Assembly: GCA_900554275.1 (NCBI GenBank) | Contig: USGS01000024.1 | Coordinates: 1-22,892 of the forward strand | From: an uncultured Eubacteriales bacterium | GTDB lineage: Bacteria > Bacillota > Clostridia > Oscillospirales > Oscillospiraceae | Reading direction: 5' to 3' | Length of the DNA stretch: 22,892 bases | Part shown: piece after piece, positions 7,255 to 13,527 of the stretch | Layout of the letters: each line of letters begins with the position of its first letter | Numbering within the stretch: position 1 is the stretch's first letter | The notes under the pieces: model-generated | What the model saw: the letters and a program-made list of their open reading frames with translations, nothing else | The model's database searches: none | What the model was told of the DNA's origin: nothing | Position numbers and translations under genes: made by a program

Positions 7255-7283
7255 TTGCATAGAAAAAGGCGGCGTGATATAAT
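7255..7283 (+). promoter_or_regulatory. Promoter of the c-di-GMP riboswitch transcript
   Basis: TTGCAT (7255-7260), 17 bp, perfect TATAAT (7278-7283), with an extended -10 TGA at 7275-7277. Transcription should start near 7290, directly upstream of the GEMM aptamer. Confidence 0.8.
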
Positions 7284-7290
7284 GCGTGAC

Positions 7291-7392
7291 AACAGGAAAA
7301 CAGTATATTTTGGGCAAACCTGTTGAAAGGCAGGGACGCAAAGTAAAGCATCTAACCGGGCTGCGGTCCGTATGATCGGCTGACTGCGGTAA
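7291..7392 (+). ncRNA. Cyclic di-GMP-I (GEMM) riboswitch aptamer
   Basis: The conserved core GGGCAAACC (7312-7320) is followed by a stem closed by a GAAA tetraloop (CCTGTT-GAAA-GGCAGG) and then the hallmark GGGACGCAAAG (7333-7343). The second arm shows TCTAAC (7351-7356) and GTATGA (7370-7375) around a GC stem, fitting the tetraloop-receptor that docks the GAAA loop. Conserved guanines suggest c-di-GMP and not cGAMP, but the distinction needs a covariance model. Exact ends are approximate. The next 3' bases are shared with a terminator, so the switch probably acts on transcription. No ORF follows before the next strong terminator at 7522. Confidence 0.85.
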
Positions 7393-7421
7393 CAGAAAAG
7401 GCGGTCAGTCGCTGTTTTTTT
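7377..7421 (+). terminator. Riboswitch-controlled intrinsic terminator
   Basis: CGGC-GACTG (7377-7386, T7381 bulged) pairs with CAGTCGCTG (7406-7414), followed by seven T. The 5' arm uses bases of the aptamer's second domain, so ligand-bound aptamer and terminator should exclude each other, suggesting an ON switch. The direction is inferred. Confidence 0.65.
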
Positions 7422-7521
7422 CAAGGCACAAGACTCTAAAACGCTATATAACGGCTTTTGCCGTTTTCCATGCCGACAGATATTACGAGGGTTCCCCCTG
7501 CCCTCTGCCATGTTCGGGCTT
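7422..7521 (+). other. Non-coding structured stretch downstream of the c-di-GMP switch
   Basis: No ORF with a ribosome binding site fits here. Possible hairpins are AACGGC-TTTT-GCCGTT (7450-7465), GAGGG/CCCTC (7487-7491/7501-7505) and TGCCA/TGGCA (7507-7511 region/7521-7525). The last overlaps the 5' arm of the terminator at 7522, so it could compete with it. It may be a small RNA under c-di-GMP control or a second regulatory module. I do not recognise the family. Confidence 0.4.
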
Positions 7522-7580
7522 GGCACGGAGAGAGAAGTCCCCCTCTTCTCTCTCCGTGCCCGTTTTTCTTGACTTTTTTT
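7522..7580 (+). terminator. Very strong intrinsic terminator ending the riboswitch transcript
   Basis: A perfect 16-bp stem, GGCACGGAGAGAGAAG (7522-7537) with CTTCTCTCTCCGTGCC (7545-7560), is followed by CGTTTTTC and a second run of seven T. It insulates the c-di-GMP riboswitch transcript from the downstream operon. Confidence 0.9.
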
Positions 7581-7597
7581 CTGAAAAGGCATACAAT
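7569..7597 (+). promoter_or_regulatory. Promoter of the TM1266/ABC-transporter operon
   Basis: TTGACT (7569-7574), 17 bp, TACAAT (7592-7597). The -35 box lies inside the T tract of the preceding terminator. The start site would be near 7604, just before the candidate aptamer. Confidence 0.7.
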
Positions 7598-7603
7598 GCA
7601 GCC

Positions 7604-7712
7604 AAGCTCCTGACGCCGAAACCGCGGGTTGAGGCGGAAGATGCGTCCACTTATATGAGTTACGCCCGCTGTGCGGGCGCTGTGGCCGTGTCGTCAGGAC
7701 ACGGCTTTTTCT
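7604..7712 (+). promoter_or_regulatory. Unidentified riboswitch-like leader with terminator
   Basis: TCCTGACG (7608-7615) can pair with CGTCAGGA (7692-7699), closing a junction with hairpins AACC/GGTT (7620-7630), GCGT...ACGC (7643-7665 region) and GCCCGC-TGT-GCGGGC (7664-7678). Alternatively GCCGTGTC (7685-7692) pairs with GACACGGC (7698-7705) followed by TTTTTCTT, a terminator. The two states share 7692-7699, so closing the first stem should prevent termination. This is standard riboswitch logic with an ON direction. I cannot assign a ligand class; guanidine, molybdenum cofactor or an unknown metabolite are open. About 100 AT-rich bases separate it from the first gene. Confidence 0.6.
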
Positions 7713-7814
7713 TATATTTTCCTTGAAAATAACTTGAAAAAATTTATAAAAGCCGTGTATTTTCCCTTGCATTTTTCTATAAAAAACTTGATTTTTCTGA
7801 AAGGAGGTACGCGT

Positions 7815-8075
7815 ATGGAGACCCGCGTAGCCCTGATCGGCATCATCGTGGAGGACGAGTCCTCCGTGGCATCGCTGAACGACCTGCTGCACCAGTACGC
7901 GCCCTACATCATCGGGCGGATGGGCGTGCCCTACCGACCCCGGGGTGTGAACATCATCTCCGTGGCGCTGGACGCGCCTCAGGACGCTATCTCCGCTCTC
8001 AGCGGCAAGCTGGGGCGGCTGGAGGGCGTCAGTGCCAAGACACAGTATTCCAACATTATCACAAAGGAGAATTGA
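7815..8075 (+). CDS. TM1266-type small regulator (iron-only hydrogenase system regulator family)
   Basis: 86 residues, METRVALIGIIVEDESSVAS at the start, matching the small ACT/ferredoxin-like-fold family known from TM1266 of Thermotoga. These proteins often neighbour [FeFe]-hydrogenase maturation genes and are thought to sense something; no DNA-binding motif is visible. The ATG is preceded by AAAGGAGG with ideal spacing. It is the first gene of an operon with an ABC transporter, and the next gene's ribosome binding site lies within its last codons. No hydrogenase gene occurs in the window, so its role here is probably as a sensor or partner linked to uptake of the transported compound. Confidence 0.75.
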   Translation: METRVALIGIIVEDESSVASLNDLLHQYAPYIIGRMGVPYRPRGVNIISVALDAPQDAISALSGKLGRLEGVSAKTQYSNIITKEN

Positions 8076-8079
8076 CATC

Positions 8080-9084
8080 ATGAAGAAGTTCGTTTCGCTG
8101 GTGCTGGCGCTGGTGCTGGCACTGTCCCTGGCCGCCTGCGGCCAGACCAAGACCACCGATCCCGATCCGGTGGAGGGGACCCCCACTGAAAAGGTGACCA
8201 TCCGGCTGGGCGGGCTGAAGGGGCCCACCTCCATGGGCATGGTCAAGCTGCTGGCTGACGCGGAAAGCGGCCTGACCGCCAACGACTACACGTTCACCAT
8301 GGCGGCCTCCGCCCCCGACCTGACGCCCCAGTTCATCAAGGGTGAGCTGGACATTTTGGCCGTGCCGGCCAACCTGGGCGCCACGCTGTACGCCAACACC
8401 GACGGCGGTGTGGAGCTGCTGGCGGCCAGCACCCTGGGCGTGCTGTATATCGTGGAGCGGGGCGACACCATTCAGAACCTCGGCGACCTGGCGGGGCGGA
8501 CGCTGTACGCCACCGGCAAGGGCACGACGCCGGAGTACGCCCTGACGTATCTGCTGGCCCAAAATGGCCTGACGCTGGGGAAGGACGTGCAGGTGGAGTG
8601 GAAGAGCGAGCCCACCGAGGTGGTGGCCCAGATGGCCCAGGAGGAGGGTGCGGCGGCCATGCTGCCCCAGCCCTTCGTCACCGTGGCGCAGGGTCAGGTG
8701 GAGGGCCTGCGGGTGGCGCTGGATCTGTCCGCCCAGTGGGACGGGCTGGATAACGGCAGCCGCCTCGTCACCGCCGGGCTGCTGGTACGCCGGGAGTTTG
8801 CCGACGAGCATCCCGACGCGGTGGCCAAGTTCCTGGAGGAGTACGCCGCCAGCGTGGACTATGTGAACGAAAATCCCACCGAGGCCGCCGTGCTGGTGGA
8901 GCAGCAGGGTATCGTCAAGGCCGCCGTGGCGGAGAAGGCCATCCCCTATTGCAGTCTGGTGTGCATCACCGGGGAGGACATGAAGACCGCCGTCAGAGGG
9001 TATTTGCAGACGCTGTATGACCTGAAGCCGGAGACGGTGGGCGGCGCGATGCCCGACGACGGCTTCTACTGGCTGGGGGCATGA
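8080..9084 (+). CDS. ABC transporter substrate-binding lipoprotein (NMT1/TauA-like)
   Basis: 334 residues from ATG 8080, preceded by AAAGGAGA; an in-frame start at 8032 would lie inside the previous gene and spoil the signal peptide. The N-terminus MKKFVSLVLALVLALSLAAC is a lipoprotein signal with lipobox LAAC, so the mature protein is anchored by a lipidated Cys on the outer face of the membrane. The body resembles periplasmic-binding-protein type II solute receptors of the NMT1/THI5/taurine group: GELDILAVPANLGATLYAN, DLAGRTLYATGKGTTPEYAL and AMLPQPFVTVAQ. Ligand not predictable; group members bind sulfonates, thiamine precursors, guanidine-related or other small compounds. Its stop overlaps the permease start (ATGA). 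Confidence 0.85.
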   Translation: MKKFVSLVLALVLALSLAACGQTKTTDPDPVEGTPTEKVTIRLGGLKGPTSMGMVKLLADAESGLTANDYTFTMAASAPDLTPQFIKGELDILAVPANLGATLYANTDGGVELLAASTLGVLYIVERGDTIQNLGDLAGRTLYATGKGTTPEYALTYLLAQNGLTLGKDVQVEWKSEPTEVVAQMAQEEGAAAMLPQPFVTVAQGQVEGLRVALDLSAQWDGLDNGSRLVTAGLLVRREFADEHPDAVAKFLEEYAASVDYVNENPTEAAVLVEQQGIVKAAVAEKAIPYCSLVCITGEDMKTAVRGYLQTLYDLKPETVGGAMPDDGFYWLGA

Positions 9085-9839
9085 AAAAGGACACCCTGAT
9101 CCGGGCGCTGGCGGTGCTGGCGGCGCTGGCGGTGTGGCAGCTCGCGGCTATGTCCGTGGGGTCGCGCATTCTGCTGGCCACGCCGTGGCAGGCGCTGAGC
9201 CGCCTGCTGGCCCTGCTGCCCACCGCCGGACTGTGGCGGACGGTGGGGTGCAGCCTTGTGCGTATCTCCGGCGGCTTTCTGCTGGCGCTGGCGCTGGGCG
9301 TGGTGCTGGCGCTGGCGGCCTACCGCTGGCCGCCGGCGGAGACGCTGCTGCGGCCCTATGTGGTGGTCATCAAGTCCGTACCGGTGGCGTCGTTCATCAT
9401 TTTGGCGCTGATCTGGATGGGCAGCGCCCGGCTGCCGCTGTTCATCGCGTTCCTGATGGTGTTTCCCGTCATCTACTCCAACACGCTGCAGGGGCTGAAA
9501 AGCACCGATCCCCAGCTGCTGGAGATGGCGCGGCTGTTCCGCGTGCCCTGGGCACGGCGGCTGCGGTATATCCACCTGCCGCCCCTTGAGCCGTATCTGC
9601 TGGCGGGCTGCTCCACGGCCCTGGGCATGAGCTGGAAGGCAGGGGTGGCGGCGGAGGTCATCGGTGTGGTGGGCGGCTCTATCGGCGAGAGGCTGTACGA
9701 GGCCAAGATCTATTTGGAGACTGCCGACCTGCTGGCCTGGACGGTGGTGATCGTGGCGGTGAGCGCCCTGTTCGAGCGGCTGTTTTTGGCGCTGCTGCGG
9801 CGGGGCTTCGCCGCGCTGAGGGGAGGTGCGTCCGGGTGA
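9081..9839 (+). CDS. ABC transporter permease (SsuC/TauC-like)
   Basis: 252 residues with about six membrane helices (near 8-24, 60-83, 95-112, 118-140, 175-195, 225-245). The cytoplasmic EAA loop that contacts the ATPase reads EMARLFRVPWARRLRYIHLP (about residues 153-172), typical of the binding-protein-dependent transport permease family. It forms the membrane channel for the compound delivered by the preceding lipoprotein. The start overlaps the lipoprotein stop as ATGA, and the end overlaps the next gene's GTG start, so the three transporter genes are translationally coupled. Confidence 0.9.
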   Translation: MKKDTLIRALAVLAALAVWQLAAMSVGSRILLATPWQALSRLLALLPTAGLWRTVGCSLVRISGGFLLALALGVVLALAAYRWPPAETLLRPYVVVIKSVPVASFIILALIWMGSARLPLFIAFLMVFPVIYSNTLQGLKSTDPQLLEMARLFRVPWARRLRYIHLPPLEPYLLAGCSTALGMSWKAGVAAEVIGVVGGSIGERLYEAKIYLETADLLAWTVVIVAVSALFERLFLALLRRGFAALRGGASG

Positions 9840-10402
9840 GAGTGGTGCATCTGACGAAGCGCTTCGGCACAAACACGGTGCTGGAGGACGTGACGATGGA
9901 CTTCCCGGCGGGGAGCGTAACGTGCATCATGGGCCCTTCGGGCCGGGGGAAGACCACGCTGCTGCGGTGCATCGCAGGGCTGGAGACACCGGAGGCCGGC
10001 AGGGTGGAGGACGTGCCAAGCCCGGTGGCCATGGTGTTTCAGGAGGACCGGTTGTGTGACGGCCTGAACGCCGAGGGCAACGTGCGGCTGGTCACCGGCG
10101 GGGCGATGACGTCGGAGGAGATACGGGCGCACCTGACGGAGCTGGGGCTGGGCGGCTGTCTGGCCCAGCCGGTGTCGGAGCTGTCCGGCGGCCAGCGGCG
10201 GCGGGTGGCCATCGCAAGGGCGGTGTGCGCCGGGCCGGAGCTGCTGCTGTTGGACGAGCCGTTCAAGGGCTTGGATGGAGAGGCAAGGCGGGACGCGGCA
10301 TCGTACATCCACCGCCACGCGCCCAATGCGCTCATTCTGTGTGTCACCCACGACCGGGGCGACGCGGCGGCGCTGGGAGCGGAGAGCGTGGTGGAACTGT
10401 GA
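9836..10402 (+). CDS. ABC transporter ATP-binding protein, short form
   Basis: 188 residues starting at GTG 9836, with GGGGAGG upstream; GTG codons at 9842 and 9845 are alternatives. Motifs: Walker A GPSGRGKTT (33-41), Q-loop VFQEDRL, signature LSGGQRRRVAIARA, Walker B LLLLDEPFKGLD, H-loop CVTHD. It is shorter than the usual 240-260 residues of TauB/SsuB-like ATPases because it ends soon after the H-loop, yet all catalytic motifs are present, so it should be functional. It drives the permease encoded upstream and is the last gene of the operon. Confidence 0.9.
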   Translation: MRVVHLTKRFGTNTVLEDVTMDFPAGSVTCIMGPSGRGKTTLLRCIAGLETPEAGRVEDVPSPVAMVFQEDRLCDGLNAEGNVRLVTGGAMTSEEIRAHLTELGLGGCLAQPVSELSGGQRRRVAIARAVCAGPELLLLDEPFKGLDGEARRDAASYIHRHAPNALILCVTHDRGDAAALGAESVVEL

Positions 10403-10898
10403 GAGAGGGAGGGCCGCGGCCCTCCCCTTTGGAAACCTCACCCCTGGGGTTTCAGGCGATTATCAAATCGCGTCTTTGCCGCGAAGCGGCAAAGGTAGGT
10501 GGCGGCCAAGGGCCGCCGTTTGAAAGACAATCTTGCCATGAAACAAAGAACCACACGGCCCTGCATTTCAGAGTAAAAGCGGCAGCGAAAAGAGAAGCAG
10601 AGACAGTGCAATATTTGGGTGAAATCTATGCGGCACAACGTTCGCGTGGTAAAGACAAGCAGGATAAGCGGCAGGCGAAGGCGCGCAAGGGATTTTCAAA
10701 CCGCAGGTTTGAACGGCGTTTTTGGGTACTTTTGCCGCCGAGGGCAAAAGTACCCCGCGCCGGAGCGCGGAATGTCCCCTTTTCGCCGCTGAAAGAAAAG
10801 AGGCCGCGGTCAGCATGAAAAAGAGAAACGGATTCCCACGTTAGTGACATCGGTCGCTGACTCGGAATGGCAACGCAGGGGCGTACCGCACAACTCAT
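10403..10898. repeat. Hairpin-rich gene-free region, probable mosaic of dispersed repeats
   Basis: About 500 nt with no convincing gene. Perfect or near-perfect hairpins follow one another: a 20-nt palindrome at 10407-10426 (likely terminator of the ABC operon), CTTTGCCGC-GAA-GCGGCAAAG (10474-10494), GGCGGCC-AAG-GGCCGCC (10501-10517), TCAAACC-GCA-GGTTTGA (10696-10712), a 13-bp stem GGGTACTTTTGCC/GGCAAAAGTACCC (10724-10755) and CCGCGC/GCGCGG (10755-10770). Short open frames here are low-complexity and lack ribosome binding sites. I infer palindromic repeats, though each occurs once in the window. Confidence 0.5.
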
Positions 10899-10932
10899 AA
10901 CAAAAGCGAGGGGGCATCCCCTCGCTTTTGTT
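10899..10932. terminator. Bidirectional terminator after the anti-sigma gene
   Basis: A perfect 15-bp stem AACAAAAGCGAGGGG (10899-10913) / CCCCTCGCTTTTGTT (10918-10932) with GCAT loop. It overlaps the TAA stop of the minus-strand anti-sigma gene, and its A/T-rich outer part can serve as a U tract in both directions. Confidence 0.8.
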
Positions 10933-12055
10933 ATGCATCATAGTTCGCCAGGCGGATATGGGCCTCGTAGTTGCTGATGCTGCGGGCGCTGCTCTCGTCC
11001 ATCAGCGACAGCAGCGCGGAGGGTGTGCCCTGCACCCACACGCCGGTAAACTGAAGGCAGTTGTCCTGCACATCCTGCAGGAGCTTCTTATAGTTGTGGG
11101 TCTCGTTGCCCATCATGGATGCCGCTTTCGCCACTGACGGGTGGTCGATGAGACACTGGAGCATGGCCTCGAAGTGCTGCTGGAGGGCCGCGCCGGTGAT
11201 GTTGGTGTGGGGCAGCGTGAAGCCGGGGTAGTCCGCTTCCAGCGCGTCGCCGAAGCCGATGCCGGCGGGGGTCAGGGAGCAGAACAGGGACTGGGGCGTA
11301 TACACGCCCTCGTTCCCCACCTTGCCGGAGAGGAAGGTCAGCTCCGGGTGGCGGGCCATCAGGGCGGCCAGCTCGTCCGCTGACAGTCTGTCGGTGAATT
11401 GGACGGCGGAGGTGACGGTGAGTTGGTCGCTCATATCCGCCAGCGCCTGCCGGCAGTAGTCGGTGGGCGCGGCCTCCGTGCCGTCCGCGTTGAGGGTGGG
11501 GGTGAAATAGCCGATGAGGGCGTAGTGCAGGGGGAGCAGGTCGCTGGCGCTGAGACGGCCCAGCGCGCCCAGCCGCAGCGTCAGGCCGGTGCGGACGCCG
11601 AAGCGGGTGCTGCCGGTGAGATCGGAGAATTGGAGGGACACGGTGTCCGTCATGAAGCCGGTGTGGGAGAGGGAGCTGCCGACATACACGCCCAGGGGCA
11701 TATACAGGCCGGTGAGGGCCGTCATGGCGGCATCGAAGTCCGTGTGGTCGTCCGCACCGCCGTACACATGGCGGTTCAGCAGCGGCGACACCGCGCATTG
11801 CAGCAGCAGCAGCACCGCCAGCATGGCGGCGGCGGCCATGAGCACCGTGTTCCGGGTGCGGCGGCCCAGCCGCCGCTTTACCGCTTTCGTCTCCGATGCC
11901 GCCAGGGCGGTGTCCTCCAGCAGCTCCGGCAGCTCCCGTGCGGCGAAATAGTCCTCGATGAGCCGGTATTTCTCCAGCTCGCGCTCCACCAGCGCCGTCT
12001 CCTCGGCGGTGGCGGTATTGCTCTGATAGTGGGCAAATGCCGTTTCAAAATCCAT
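10931..12055 (-). CDS. Anti-sigma factor, single-pass membrane protein (YhdL-like, sigma-regulator domains)
   Basis: 374 residues from ATG 12055; another ATG two codons upstream abuts the GGAGGAGG site and is unlikely. The first 65 residues are a cytoplasmic sigma-binding region, then KRRLGRRTRNTV precedes one membrane helix (about 68-88, AAAAMLAVLLLLQCAV). The remaining 280 residues lie outside the cell. This layout matches the Sigma_reg_N/Sigma_reg_C type of anti-sigma factor. The gene overlaps the end of the ECF sigma gene by 11 bp, the usual arrangement for a sigma/anti-sigma pair, so it probably holds that sigma factor at the membrane until an envelope signal arrives. Confidence 0.8.
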   Translation of the reverse strand: MDFETAFAHYQSNTATAEETALVERELEKYRLIEDYFAARELPELLEDTALAASETKAVKRRLGRRTRNTVLMAAAAMLAVLLLLQCAVSPLLNRHVYGGADDHTDFDAAMTALTGLYMPLGVYVGSSLSHTGFMTDTVSLQFSDLTGSTRFGVRTGLTLRLGALGRLSASDLLPLHYALIGYFTPTLNADGTEAAPTDYCRQALADMSDQLTVTSAVQFTDRLSADELAALMARHPELTFLSGKVGNEGVYTPQSLFCSLTPAGIGFGDALEADYPGFTLPHTNITGAALQQHFEAMLQCLIDHPSVAKAASMMGNETHNYKKLLQDVQDNCLQFTGVWVQGTPSALLSLMDESSARSISNYEAHIRLANYDA

Positions 12056-12536
12056 AGCCATCCTCCTCCATATTCTGCCGCAGCCGTGTCCGGGCCCGGT
12101 GCAGCCGCTGACGCACCGCGGCGGGGGTCATGTGCAGCGTGTCCGCCAGCTCCGCCGCCGTCAGGCGGGCGAAGCAGTGCAGCGTCAGCAGCTCACGGTC
12201 GGCGTCGGGCAGGCGCTCCAGGGCACGGTACAGCGCCGCCGCGTCCTCGCGCTGCAGCAGTGCGCTCTCCGGGGTGTGGGTGTCCGCCTGCTCCGGCGGG
12301 TCGTCCGCCGACAGGTGCTTCTGCCGCCGCTGGTGGTCGATGATCAGGTTGCGCAGCACCCGGAACAGCCAGTCCCGGAAGCTGGTGACCTCATCCGGCA
12401 GCGAAAGCCATGCGCGGCAGAACGCCTCTTGCACCAGGTCCTCCGCCAGGTGGCGGCTGCGGCACAGGCCCTGGGCATACAGCAGCGCCGGTGCGTAGTA
12501 GCGCCGGTACAGCGCCTCGAAAATGTCCTTGTCCAC
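12045..12536 (-). CDS. RNA polymerase ECF-type sigma-70 factor
   Basis: 163 residues from a GTG start preceded by GGTGAGG. Region 2 is visible as FEALYRRYYAPALLYAQGL and DLVQEAFCRAWLSLP with FRDWLFRVLRNLIIDHQRR; region 4 as ALERLPDADRELLTLHCFA then the helix-turn-helix LTAAELADTLHMTPAAVRQR. No region 1.1 or 3 is present, as expected for ECF factors. It directs polymerase to a small regulon, usually cell-envelope stress genes, and likely its own operon with the membrane anti-sigma factor that overlaps its 3' end. Confidence 0.92.
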   Translation of the reverse strand: MDKDIFEALYRRYYAPALLYAQGLCRSRHLAEDLVQEAFCRAWLSLPDEVTSFRDWLFRVLRNLIIDHQRRQKHLSADDPPEQADTHTPESALLQREDAAALYRALERLPDADRELLTLHCFARLTAAELADTLHMTPAAVRQRLHRARTRLRQNMEEDGYGF

Positions 12537-12553
12537 GATGCCTCACCGCCTTT

Positions 12554-12590
12554 GTCTCTATAACGAACGAGGGGAGAATGTGTGACAGAA
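12554..12590 (-). promoter_or_regulatory. Possible autoregulated ECF promoter region
   Basis: On the minus strand TGTCACAC is followed by CTCGTTCGTTATAGAGAC, ending about 18 bases before the sigma-factor start codon. It is the only AT-containing stretch between the TraX-like gene and the sigma gene. No sigma-A promoter is visible, so ECF-type autoregulation is inferred. Confidence 0.35.
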
Positions 12591-12596
12591 AATTTG

Positions 12597-13340
12597 TCAG
12601 GCCCGCCATTGCAGCCAGCCGATGAGGAACAGGTGGGCCGGGTAGTAGAGGTAGAACAGCCACTTCATGGCGGTGTTCCACCGGGGGGACGCGCCCCGCT
12701 GGCCGTTGTATTGCAGCAGGATGGGGATGGACAGCGCCACCGCCATCTGCAGCACGCCGTAGACCGCGTCCAGCGCCAAGGCGTACACGGCGGCGTACAT
12801 GGCCACGTAGGCCAGCATCCACGTCATCTGCGCCCGGGAATCGCCGCGGTTCGTGCCGAAGGCCAGGATACACAGCGCGGCGATGCAGCTCCAGTCGCTG
12901 GGGAAGCTGACGGCGCAGATCAGCAGGATCAGCAGCACCTGCGTGCCGTGGGGGAGCTTTTTGCTGTTCACCACACGGAGCATCACCAGACCCCAGGCCA
13001 GTGACCACATGACGCTGGTCTGGTTCAGCACGCTGCCGGAGGAGAAGGGGATGAACGACCGCCAGCCGGCGAAGTCCGCCGAGGCGAAGATGTAGGCGAA
13101 GTGGGACACCAGCGCAAAGAGGAACATCCGCGCGGTGTATTTGCGGACATCGCGGGTGTAATGATACCCCTCCGCCACGAAGTAGCACATGATGGGGCAG
13201 GTGAGCCGCCCGATGATGTGCATGAGCAGGGGCAGCGCCGCCCGGGGGTAGCCGGGGAACAGCCACCAGGCCACGTGGTCGATGGTCATGGCCGCGATGG
13301 CGATGAGCTTGATGGCGTTGGATGTGAGACCTTTTTTCAT
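12597..13340 (-). CDS. TraX-like integral membrane protein
   Basis: 247 residues from ATG 13340, which has GGGAGGT upstream; the longer open frame to 13406 would start inside the promoter. About eight to nine hydrophobic helices fill the protein. The N-terminal part KLIAIAAMTIDHVAWWLFPG and the following RLTCPIMCYFVAEGYHYTRD are typical of the TraX/acyltransferase-3-like family, whose F-plasmid member N-acetylates pilin; chromosomal copies in Firmicutes have no established substrate and may acylate a surface component. It lies 60 bp upstream of the ECF sigma gene in the same direction, with only a weak hairpin between, so some read-through is possible. Confidence 0.8.
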   Translation of the reverse strand: MKKGLTSNAIKLIAIAAMTIDHVAWWLFPGYPRAALPLLMHIIGRLTCPIMCYFVAEGYHYTRDVRKYTARMFLFALVSHFAYIFASADFAGWRSFIPFSSGSVLNQTSVMWSLAWGLVMLRVVNSKKLPHGTQVLLILLICAVSFPSDWSCIAALCILAFGTNRGDSRAQMTWMLAYVAMYAAVYALALDAVYGVLQMAVALSIPILLQYNGQRGASPRWNTAMKWLFYLYYPAHLFLIGWLQWRA

Positions 13341-13368
13341 AGGCTGACCTCCCGTTGAATGTGACTTT

Positions 13369-13398
13369 ATTGTAGCAGATGAGGGCGGGGGAGCGCAA
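13369..13398 (-). promoter_or_regulatory. Promoter of the TraX-like gene
   Basis: On the minus strand TTGCGC (13393-13398), 18 bp, TACAAT (13369-13374). The start codon lies about 29 bases past the -10 box. Confidence 0.5.
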
Positions 13399-13441
13399 TG
13401 GGGCAAAAAAGACGCAAGCGATAGTACTAATAAAAAATAGA

Positions 13442-13480
13442 GTCAATATTAGGTTTAAAAAAATTAAAACTAATATTGAC
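13442..13480. promoter_or_regulatory. Inverted-repeat operator over the -35 box of the DUF2089 gene
   Basis: GTCAATATTAG (13442-13452) and CTAATATTGAC (13470-13480) are perfect 11-bp inverted arms, extended by TTT/AAA after one mismatch. The right arm contains most of the TTGACA -35 box, so a bound protein would block polymerase. The gene's own HTH protein is the obvious candidate ligand. Confidence 0.65.
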
Positions 13481-13504
13481 AAATAGGAACTTGTAGGTTA
13501 TACT
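13476..13504 (+). promoter_or_regulatory. Sigma-A promoter of the DUF2089 gene
   Basis: Perfect TTGACA (13476-13481), 17 bp, TATACT (13499-13504). The predicted start, near 13511, leaves a leader of under 20 nt that begins with the ribosome binding site. Confidence 0.85.
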
Positions 13505-13527
13505 AATTGACACAGGAGGCGATGACA

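Noticed and set aside
7422..7567. 6S RNA, SRP RNA or T-box leader in the stretch before the strong terminator
   Set aside because: No central-bubble architecture long enough for 6S, no GGAAG-type SRP loop, and no T-box antiterminator sequence (GGTGG-ACCGCG type).
7470..7612. Short ORFs (from ATG 7470 and ATG 7510) after the c-di-GMP switch
   Set aside because: Both lack a ribosome binding site and read through the 16-bp terminator stem, so they cannot be full mRNA-encoded peptides.
7604..7712. TPP, SAM-I, FMN, cobalamin or guanidine-I riboswitch upstream of the ABC operon
   Set aside because: Signature sequences of these classes (for example CTGAGA plus ACCTGATCTGG for TPP, or the guanidine-I ACTGGTCCGAGAG core) are absent; kept as unassigned.
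6033..8282. 749-codon minus-strand open frame across proA and the riboswitch region
   Set aside because: Runs antisense through proA, two promoters, the GEMM aptamer and two other genes; low-complexity product, no start signals.
10225..10818. 197-codon plus-strand frame through the end of the ABC ATPase gene into the hairpin region
   Set aside because: Overlaps the ATPase in another frame, then runs through successive hairpins; no start site and no recognisable domain.
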